51,926 bases of DNA from a virus, in the IMG/VR virus record IMGVR_UViG_3300025426_000042, positions 1 to 51,926 of that record; one strand, given 5' to 3'. The notes beneath the pieces were generated by a model. The model did no database searches. It saw nothing but the letters and a program-made list of their open reading frames with translations, and was not told the DNA's origin. The position numbers and the translations under genes were made by a program. Positions 17,501 to 29,500 of this stretch are shown in pieces; within the stretch, counting starts at the first letter, position 1, and each line of letters opens with the position of its first letter.

Positions 17501-20500
17501 TTGTTCCTGCTACACCTACTAAGTTAGGAATGTGGCCTGCGTATGCTCCAAAAATTTATACAGATACTACACTTATAAATCCACAAACTGTAATCCAAGG
17601 CCACGACGGCAGTATTATTTTAGCATATGGCGATTATAGAGATGCATTATTATTAGAACTAGAAAAACGAATTTTTAATAATATTAAAGTCAAATATGAT
17701 ACTAGTATTTTTGATGTAACAGATTTTATCCCTAGTTATAATAGATCTACGGATTATAGTTTAACAGAATTTAATGAAATTTTAGCTCCTAATTTTTATA
17801 AATGGACTAGTTTGATTGGTAAAGATTTGACTACCCCGTTAAACTATGACAGAACAAATAGTTTTACATATAACTATTCTTTAAATGCCGCACCCGACGG
17901 AACAAGTTTACCGGGATACTGGAGAGGCGTGTATCGTTGGTTATTAGATACTGACCGTCCTAATATTTGTCCTTGGGAAATGCTAGGATTTAGTATTCAG
18001 CCAGCATGGTGGAATTCAGTATACGGCCCATCACCATACACTAGTAATAATTTGCCAATGTGGCAAGATATTTCAAAAGGCATTGTTAGAGAACCTAACA
18101 AGCCTGTCGCCTACCGACCTAAATTTGCAAAACCTTTCTTACTAGACCGATTACCAGTTGACGAATCTGGAAATTTAATTAGTCCACAATTCTCGGGATT
18201 AGCAAGTGGAATGATTCAGCCAAGTATTGATAATAATTTTATATTTGGCGACGGTAGTCCGGTTGAATCTGCTTGGACACGTAGTAGCTATTATTCATTT
18301 TCAATAATAATAGCTACAATCCTATTAGCTCCAGCTAAGACATTTGGTATTTTATTAGATAGATCTAGAATTTCTAGAAATATTGCCGGTCAACTTGTAT
18401 ATTCAGAAACTGGATTGCGTGTTAAACCTTCTGATATTTTGCTACCTAGTGTATATTCAAGCAACACTCGAGTACAGACAGCAGGTCTAATAAATTATAT
18501 TGTTGATTTAATTTTTAATTATATTTTTAGCAATAACGTTGCGGGATACAATTCATATGCAACCGATTTAGCAACTATGGATGTTAAATTAAGTTACAGA
18601 GTTGGTGCGTTTACAAATAAAAATCAGTTTAATTTATTATTAGAATCTAAGACTCCAAGTAGTTCAGGTAATGTATTTGTTCCTACGGAAGATTATACAG
18701 TATTCTTAAATAAATCTAGTAGCGTAGAAAAATTAGTTTATAGCGGCGTGGTAATAACAAAGCTATCAACTGGTTTTGAAGTTAAAGGTTATAGCATTAC
18801 TCAACCTTATTTTAAATATTATGCTCCAAACAACACTGGTATGTACATTAATGTCGGCGGTATATCTGAAAGTTATGTTGATTGGGCTGAAAATCAAACT
18901 TATACTACTGGTACACTAATTCAGTACGGCGGAAAATATTATAGAGCTATTTCAACAGTAGTTTCTTCTACCAGCTTTAATCCATTAGAATTTTCACCAA
19001 TATTATCTCTTCCTATATTAGGTGGCGCAAATGCCTATATACGAACTAGCTGGGACAAAACAAAACCTCTAGTTGCACCTTATGGTATAATGTTTACAAC
19101 AGTTCAAGAAGTGGTTGATTTCTTGATAGGGTACGGAGAATATTTAAAAGATCAAGGTTTTGTATTTGATGATTTTAATAATAATTTAAGTTCAGTAGCA
19201 AACTGGGAAACTAGTGCACGAGAATTTATGTTCTGGTCTACACAAAATTGGAGCTCAGGTCAAGATAAGTGGAGCAACTGGGAGCCTAATCAAACTTATT
19301 CTTACGGAAGTATAGTAAAATATGAAGGAGACTATTACAGTGCATTAACAAATATAGCATTGTCTTCGTCTTTTGACTATACTAAATGGGATTTGATGCC
19401 AGGATTAAGTAACATCGGTGCTAGTGTTATAAGTCTAAGTCCAAGTGCAAACGGTGTAAATTTTACTACAAATCTTACAGTAGTTGACAGTATAACTAAC
19501 AAATTTAATCCTTATGAGATTTTTAAAGTTGATGGTACTCCTCTAGAAGTTGCACACGTTGACAGTTATCGTCAAGGAAATTCTGTAACATATAATCCCA
19601 GAACTACCGATGGAATCTATGGTGCTGCATTTTATCTAGTACAAAACGAACATGTTGTGATTATTAATAATTCAACTATTTTTAACGATGTAATTTACAA
19701 TCTAGCCAGTGGTTACAGACAAGAACGTTTAAAAGTAAGTGGTTACATTACAAACGATTGGTACGGCGGATTAGATATTCCAGGATTTATTTTTGATGCT
19801 GCTGCTATCGAATTATGGCAACCATATCAAGATTATAATTCAGGAGATATTGTATCGTATCAGAATTATTATTATAGTGCAAATAAATTTGTTGCAGGAT
19901 CTCCTATATTTTCAGCTGCTAATTGGTCCCAGCTAGCCGGCAAGCCGATAAGTCAAATTTTGCCAAACTGGACTAATAGTGCTACACAATTTAAAGATTT
20001 CTATAGCTTAGAAGTTGATAGTTTTGATAGTGCACAACAAAAAATGGCTCAGCATTTAATAGGCTATCAAAAACGTCAGTATCTTGATAATATCATTCAA
20101 GACGATGTAAGTGAATTTAAATTCTATCAAGGTATGATTCGTGAAAAAGGTACACAAAATGTTCTTAACAAACTATTTGATGTATTAAGTTCTGATGCAG
20201 AAGAAAGTTTAACATTCTACGAAGAATGGGCATTGCGTGTAGGACAATACGGAGCTGCCAATGCGTTTGAAGATATTGAATTTATTTTAGACCAAGGTAA
20301 ATTTAACAGAAGCAATCCGCAAGCAACAGTATTAGTTAATAGTATTGATTCTAAAATAAATCCGTTTGTGATTCAACAAACTCCTAATGATGTTTATGTT
20401 AAACCATTAAGTTATAATTCAACACCGTTTCCTGTAGTAGAAAATTTTGAACCGTTTTTAAGAAGTGCAGGTTATGTTAACACATCAGATGTATTTTTGA

Positions 20501-23500
20501 GTTTAGGCGATATATCGCAACTTGAAAATCAAACTGTTAGTAATATCACACCTGGAGTTTACTACGTAATATTATCAGTAGGAACAACAGACTTTACACA
20601 AATAGGTGCAACTAGCAATACAGTAGGAGTATCATTCAAAGCATCGAGTACTGGAATTGGCACAGGATCTGTAGCTGTTGATGTTACACAATTAAACGAA
20701 GGTGCATATATTTGGTGTGCATTTGATAACACATTTGAAGTTAATAGTTGGAATGTTTATAGATTTACTGATACCGGAATTCGTGTTAATGCACTATCTT
20801 ACGATACAAATGTTTTAACAATTACTTGTCAAGATCTTATAAAATTTAATGTAGGTTCTTACGTAGGACTCATGCTAGATATTGATTCGCTTGTTACAGG
20901 CATTAATGGATTTTTTAAAATTACAAGTGTTACTCTTAATGTATTCACAGTATCTGCTACAGTAGTAGGACTAACCCCCCAGTTTAGCCATGCATCCAAT
21001 TTAGTTGTTTATAGTCTAATATCACAACGTGCTAGCTCTATCGATTATATAGACACAATATTGCCAAAAAATATTAAAGCTGGAGATTTCATCTGGACTG
21101 ACAATAGAGGGGATGATAAATGGTCTTCTTGGATATATAATCCTGTTTATAAAAAATCTTCAGTTCCAAACATAATATCTTCAAACAATTTACAGTTCGG
21201 TAGAACAATTGCAATGAATACGCAAGGAAATACTGCTGCTGTAAGTATGCGTTCTGGCCAAGTTAGTATCTACGACAAAGTTGGCAGATCGGTTGCATGG
21301 ACTCAACGTCAATACATACAATTGCCTTTTATTGCAAATAATAATGCTAATAACCTAAATGTACTTGCAACTACACTTGCTATTAGCCCAGACGGCACTT
21401 GGTTAGCTACTGGTTCTCCTTTAGCTGGATTTGTAGCAACTAGATATGTTGGAGCATACCAATCTGTCAATACTTATTTGGCAGGAGATATTGTATCATA
21501 CTTGAATATGTATTATAAAGCTGTATTTCCAGTACCTGTAAATTCAACTCCAGATACAGATTTATATTATTGGAATTCTATTTTTTATATTCCTGTAGAT
21601 TCAACAGCTAGTAATTCATCATTATCGCAACAAGGTGCTACTAGTTTATATAAAAAAGATGCTAACAATGTTTATCAGTTAGTCGATAGTATCATAAGTC
21701 CATTTCCATCAGTCGGCGAAAAATTTGGATCTAGTTTAGTATTTGGCACTGACACGTTGTTTATTGGCGCCAGCGGATTTAATAACGGAACCGGAAGAGT
21801 TTATAAATTAGTTTATAATACTGTTGAAGAATTCTATACATTTTATAATGATGTTGGTAGTTCAGGCAAGACTCTTAAAGTATTAAGTTCTAGTGGAATA
21901 GTAGCTGGACAAACAATCAATGGCGTTGGCTTTAATAAGGGACAGTTAGTTGACTCGGTGTTAACCAAATTAGTATTTTCAGCTATCATTGGATTGCCAA
22001 ACTATATTAGAGATATACAAAATAATAATATTTCATTAACAACAATTACTACAGGAACTATTGTTTCAAGTTCGGAAATTTTTTATAATACAACTGTAGT
22101 AAGTACCGGAGTGGATAATTCAGGTAGCAGCTATATCTTGGTTAGAAGCACACAAGATTTGCCGCCGACTGTATCAACTGTGACATTTAATAATGGTAGT
22201 GTGTCGTTTAGTGCTATAGTTAATGCTGTAGTCAGCGCATCTACAATTATTTTAACACAAGCACCTGACTCTACACCAGACGGAAAATTAACATTTACAA
22301 GGCTAGCATGGCAATATGATTCTACAGGAAACTTAACTGGATACGAAGAATCTAGTAATTTTGGATGTAATATTTCATTAAGTTCGGATTCAACTAAATT
22401 AATTGTGTCTGCTAGTCAGGGAATTTCTGGAAAAGTATACATTTTTACAAATACAAACAGTAGCTGGTTATCTGTACAACCACCGTTAGTTGGTTTAGAT
22501 AATAGCTTTGGTACAAGTACATCTATATCAACTGACGGCAATTTTATTGCAATAAGCAACGAATTATCAACAACTACTAAAATAAACGAACATGGTAATG
22601 TTGGTGTATATGAACTTACTAACGGACAATATGTTAAAGTACAAGATATAAAAGACTATTATCTCGACCTGGGTAGCAACTTTGGTTCCAAAGTTGCTTT
22701 CATGAACAATTCAAGTACTCTTATAATATACAGTGAAAATGCTGCCGGAGCAATTGAAACAACATTTGATGTATACTCTTCTTTATTAACAGATAGCCAG
22801 ACGGTGTATGGTACACCATATGTATCGGATCCTGCTTCTAATAAATCTCTAGCAGAAACTACTTTTGATAAAAATTCTACACAATTTAGTACCACGGTTG
22901 TTGGCAGTGGACGAATTGATGTATATGATAGATATAATGATGCATGGGTTTATAGCGAAAGCATAATAAATGAAGATCAACAATTAGATGGATTCGGTCT
23001 AGGATTTGCTGTTGGCAACAACAATATTTTTGTAGGATCTCCGTTAGCAACAGTTAAAACTAATACCAATTCTGGTATAGTATATGCGTATACTAAACCG
23101 TTAAATTCTTTAAGTTGGACACAATATAGATCGCAAATTGATGTAGTAGATATTAGTAAACTTAAAAAATCATTCTTATACAATCGAATTAATAATGAAT
23201 TAGTAACATACTTGGATGTGATTGATCCAATCCAAGGAAAAATTGCCGGCCCAGCCGACGAGGAAATAAAATTTAAAACATTTTACGATCCTGCAGTTTA
23301 TTCTTATTCAGACGGAACTGTTGGAGTAACAGTTAGCAATGGTACATATTGGTCTAATAATCAGTTAGGTCAGCTATGGTGGGATCTGAGAACAACTAAA
23401 TTTGTTACACCGTATTTTTCAGATGTTGCTTATAGAAACAATGTGTGGAATCAACTTGCACCTGGTGCTAGTGTTGATATGTACGAGTGGATTTCTACAA

Positions 23501-26500
23501 ATCTAACTCCAAGTCAATGGGATGCTCAAGCTGATACTCCTGCTGGACTAGCTTTAGGTATTAGTGGCACAAGTTTGTATGGTAATAGTGCATACACAGT
23601 TCGTCAGCGTTATAATTCGGTGACACAGAAATTTGTAAACACTTATTATTACTGGGTAAAAAATAAAACACTAGTTCCTAATGTAAACGGCAGACATATT
23701 TCTGCTCAAGCAGTATCTAATCTTATTGCTAATCCAAAAAATTCTGCATACACTTATATGGCATTACTCGGCAAAGATTCTTTTAGTCTAGTTAATGCGT
23801 ACCAATATCTTAACGATACTAAAATTGCACTGGCTGTTGAATACTGGAATACTGATAGTATACATAGAAATATACATAGCCAGTGGAAATTAATTAGTAC
23901 TGATACAATTGTTGATTTACCCCATACTATTGAACAAAAATGGATAGATAGTTTGTGCGGAGTTGATGCTGCTGGCCGACCTGTTCCTGATATTAATTTA
24001 CCTGCTAAATTAAAATACGGTATTGAAAATCGTCCACGTCAAGGTATGTTTGTTAATAGAGTCGAAGCTCTAAAAGAATTTGTAGAAGCAGCCAATATTG
24101 CATTAGCGTCAGATCAAATTGTTAAAAATTATAATTTAACTGGATTGGAATCTTACGATACAGAACCTACAACAATTACTGGCTTGTATGATACAACGTT
24201 GGATACTTCAGTAGAATTATCTTATATTAATACCGCATTATTCCAACGTCCTTCTATAATTCCAGTTATTACAAATGGCAATATTACAGGAATAACAGTA
24301 GTAAGTCCAGGCAAAGGATACTTAGTTGCACCTTACATTGATATTGTCGGTACAGGAAAAGGTGCCGTTGTCCGAGCAATTATTGATACATTAGGTAGAA
24401 TTGTAAATGCAACTGTAATATCTCCAGGTTACGGTTATGATAACACTACTACATGTACAGTTAGAGATTATAGTGTACTAGTACATAGCGATGCACAAGC
24501 CGCTGGAAACTGGAGTATATATTCTTTTGACCCAACTTATATCGATAACGCATCGGGATTAATCGCAGGCCTATGGTCTAGAATTTTAACACAAAGCTAC
24601 GATGTTAGAAATTATTGGAGTTACATTGATTGGTACGGTTCTTATACTGATTTGACAGGAAAAGTATTGTATACAGCTACTCAATTTACAGCAGCAGATC
24701 ATAGCGTACAAACTTATGCTGATTTAAATTCTATTTCAGTATCAGTTGGTGAAATTGTTAAAGTACTAACAGTTAATACTGGTGGTTGGGAACTTTTGTA
24801 CAAGTATGCTGATTCTACTAGCATAGATTGGACATTAAGTTATAGTGTTGTGGGTATACAAAACGGAACTATTCAGTTAAGCAGTAGTTTGTATCAAACT
24901 GATTTTACCGCTGTAGGATACGATGCAAGTATATACGACGGCGGAGCATTTGATGTTAAAGCTGCAACAGAGTTAAGAATAATTCTAACAACATTAAAGA
25001 ACAATATTTTTATTAATACACTAAAAAGCACTTACTTAGATTTATTCTTTAGAAGTGTTCGTTATGCACACAGCGAACAACTTTATCTTGATTGGATTTT
25101 CAAAACAAGTTTTGTTCGAGCAACACATAATGTAGGAACATTAGGTCAACCAGTTTACTATCCTGTCGATAATCTAAGTAACTTCCAAGATTATGTAAAC
25201 GAAGTCAAGCCATATAAAACTAAAATTAGAGAGTATATTAGTGATTACACAGCATTAGATACAGCAGAATCTACAGTAACAGATTTTGATTTGCCTCCAG
25301 TCTATTCAAATAATCAATTAAGTTTGATTCATACACAAGTGGTTGATGAAACAATTACTGTAGATTCAGCGCAAGTAAACACATATCCTTGGAAATTTTG
25401 GTTAGATAATGCCGGCTATAGTGTTATTGATTTGAAAATTGTCAACGGCGGATCTGGCTACATCACTGAACCGCAAATTGTTTTTTCAAGTTCTAGCGGA
25501 TCTGGTGCAACAGCAATAGCATATTTTACCAACGGTACTATTAATAGACTAATACTACTAACTTCTGGAAGCGGATATTTAACTGCTCCAACTGTAAGTA
25601 TTGTTGGCGGGTTAGGCGCTAATGGTGTAGTTGCAAAAGCAGTTGCAATAATAGGCAACGGCGTAGTAAGATCTAATCTTACTGGAATAAAGTTTGATAG
25701 ATTAACTTATAACAACTACATTACAAATATAGATGTTACAAATACATTTACTGGTTCAGGATCTTTATTACAATTTCCGTTAGAATGGTCTCCTGATATT
25801 AGGGTAGGACAGTCTTCAGTTACAATCAACGGCATACTTGTATTGAGAGAACTATACAAATTGTCAATTGTAAGTTCGACTAAATCTGGATATACAAAAT
25901 ATTCAGGAACAATAACATTTACTACACCACCATCCGCTGGATCTGTTATTGTAGTGAAGTATAAAAAAGATATTTTGTTATTAAACGCCGCAGATAGAAT
26001 TAATTTTTTCTATAATCCTGTAACAGGTGAGTTAGGAAAAGATTTAAATCAATTAATGACCGGTATAGATTACGGTGGAACTGTTGTAGGCAATCTTGGA
26101 TTTGATGCTGGTCAAGGCTGGGGAGAATTTACATACGCTGCTCAGGGTTGGGACATATTTGATCCAGCATTTAATGATTATATTGTAACAGTTGATTCTA
26201 ACACTACTTATAATTTCACATTACCTTATACTCCATCACTAGGTACAGAAATTAACGTATACTATACTGAAAGAATTTCAACATCAGTTGTATCTGACGG
26301 TGAACAAACGTTATACCCGTTTAATTTGTATCTATTCCCAGTAGAAGCAACAGTTAAGACAACAGCAGTTTCTCAAGCGCCCGCACATATCAGCACAATG
26401 ACTAGTGTTGCTAATCCAGAAATTGATTTATTTTCTATCTCTACAAATGTGCAATCTTCTTTAATTGCAATGGCAGGTATTACAGGACAATCAACTATTA

Positions 26501-29500
26501 CATTTGATACTATAACAAATATAGTTATTGGACAATATGTGTCTGGTGCTGGTGTAGTATTTGGTACAACTGTTGTTAATTATACAGAAAATGAAATAAT
26601 TTTATCCAATAATTTGTTTTTAGATGCTACTGGATCTTATACATTCTTTTCTTTAGGTAAAATCTTAACTGTTACTGACACTTCGAATATTGAAGTAGGA
26701 ATGGGAATAGTTGGAAATGGTTTTAACACACAGTATGTGACTAAAGTGCAAAATTCTACAACTTTATATATAAGTTCTCCACCTTCTTCTATTATACTAA
26801 GCGGAGAAACTGTAACATTTAGTGGAAATGTTGCAGGATCGGCAATTCTTTATTTGAATTCAGTATCTAATATAAATGTAAATGATATTGTATCTTGTGC
26901 GGTTAATTCTGTTCTTGGGTATAATACAACAGTATTGTCGATAGATACTGTAAATTCAACAGTTGAGCTAAGTCAAATATTATATTCTAGTGTAGTTAAC
27001 GGTGTTGATTTTATTTTTACTAGAGCATTGCAGCAACCGACTGAAGCAACATCTTTTCCGAATGGAACATTGTTATTAACTAATCCTGTTCCGGCTGGTA
27101 GCACACTTATTATTTCTGGATATATACCACCGACTCGCATAGATGCAGAAGATTTTGATACAAATACTGGAACGTCTCTGTCAAACCCGTATGCTATTAT
27201 GCCTTCGGTAACAATATCAAGAGTTAGTTCTCCGTATCTAACAGTTAATACATTTGCAAACGGCGACATGACTTATACAATCAATGTACCGCTTGCATAC
27301 GCTACTGAAAATGATGGTAGTATAATTGTGTTACGTCAAAGTACTAGCGACGGAACTATTGCATCAACAGATGCAGATACGTATATAACTAGCGGCGATT
27401 TAACAAATTTAAAAGGAGTCTATCTTACAGCATCGGGCATCAATGCCGATGATGTTATTATAGATGGAGATGGTTTTGTTACCCCTACAACTAGCCCTGC
27501 TCCCGAAGAAGTTGTTCCAGGACAAGTAGTGGATGCACTTGTGGTTAAAGTATATGAAAGACCTACGTCAGGTAGCGCAAAGATTGATGTTGAAAATTAT
27601 ATTGCATCGGGAAATACTGCAACTTTTAATTTAAAAGAATTTCCAAGTAGTGAACGTTCAATTATTGTTAAGGTTGACGGAACTATTAAAACATTTAACA
27701 CTGACTATACAGTAGATTATAAAAACCAAACAGTTGTACTTAATACAATTCCGCCTGCAGGACATATTGTAACTATCTTTAATATTGGTTTTGCAGGAGA
27801 AAATATTTTAGACATTGATTATTTTGTTGGTGACGGAGTAACAACTGAGTTCATTACAAAAGCTCCATGGTTAGATAGTATTTCGTCTGCGGTTTATGTT
27901 AATGGTGTTGCAAATAATGTTCAATTGTTTAAGACAGATAGTTCATATTCATTAAGCAATTTAGTTGGTATTAGATTTATCAATGTACCTACTGTAGGTT
28001 CATTAATTAATTATATCATTGTTAACGGTAATCAAAATACATTTGCAATAACTAACACAGAAACTGTTGCTACAAACGGAAATTCAGCCTATACTTTAGA
28101 GTATCCTATTGGTGATCAACTACCTAACGAACCTAACATGATAGTTCGGGTTAATCAACAAATCCTTCCAGGACCAGTATCGTTATATTTTACTATTGGC
28201 AGCAATAGATTAACATATAGTATTGATAATAATCGTGTAACTCCTTATACAGTATCTGCTGCAGACGTTGTAGTCAGTGTTGACGGTGTTATTCTAGTAG
28301 ATGGTAAAGATTATGTACTTGATTTAGGTGGAGTATCAATAAAAATTACCAGAGAAATTTATAAACAATACTCGGGTAAACAACTTGTAATTAGTGTAAA
28401 CACTGGTCAAGGATATGTATATAATCCTTCTACTAAACAGATAATATTCTCTAGACCGTATTTTGGTACAGATATTGTAGAAGTATTCAGCGCATATAAA
28501 CATGACACTTTAGATTTACAAAGAACTGCTATTACAGTTGATTCGAGTATAAATCTAACACCGGATTCTATGGAATTTAATTCTTATCAATCAATTATTG
28601 GTGGTACAATAGTTCTTGATAGAAGTGTATTAAATGAAAGATACATCTGGGTAATTAAAAACACAGTATTATTAACTCCTGGTGTTGATTATAAATTAAA
28701 TGACGATCACCTGAGTATTAAATTAACTGTTAATCCAACTATTACTGATACAGTTACATTGATAACATTTGGTAGTAACATTATTAAGTCTGGAATATCT
28801 TATATGCAGTTTAAAGATATTCTTAATCGCACTACTTATAAACGTTTGAATGCTAGTAAACGTACAACATTAGCAACTGATCTGCATTGGAATAGCCAAT
28901 CGATTGTTTTAGAAGATGCTAGTAACTTTGAACAGCCTGTACAAAACGTAAATATTGCAGGAGTTATTGAAATACGCGGAGAACGTATAGAGTACTTTGG
29001 TAAGATTGGAAATACATTGATAAACCTACGTCGAGGTACATTAGGAACTGGTGTTAATACTTTAGTTAAAGCCGGAACTCACGTACAAGACATTGGTAGA
29101 GTAGAGACTATACCATATCAAGATTCTGTTAGTACCAGTACTATTGTTTCAAACGGTACAGATACGGTGCCACTGGGATTTATTCCTAAATCAGTTAACG
29201 AAATTGAAGTTTTTGTAGGCGGTTACGATACCAGTGCTGTGTGGGCAACTAATACTGAATATACTGCGGGTACAATTGTTAATAACGGCAGCTACACATA
29301 CCGTTGTATTGTAACACACACTAGCGGAACTGTATTTGCTAATGATTCCTCATATTGGGCATTCTTTATTGGAAACATCAGACTTAAGAAAGAATCTTAT
29401 AAAATGTTTAACGTAGATGTTGCTCCTTACAGTCCTGCCGGTGATGTAACCTTTCCTGCAGACTTTTCAGTAGACGGTACAACAGCTAAACTAACATTGA

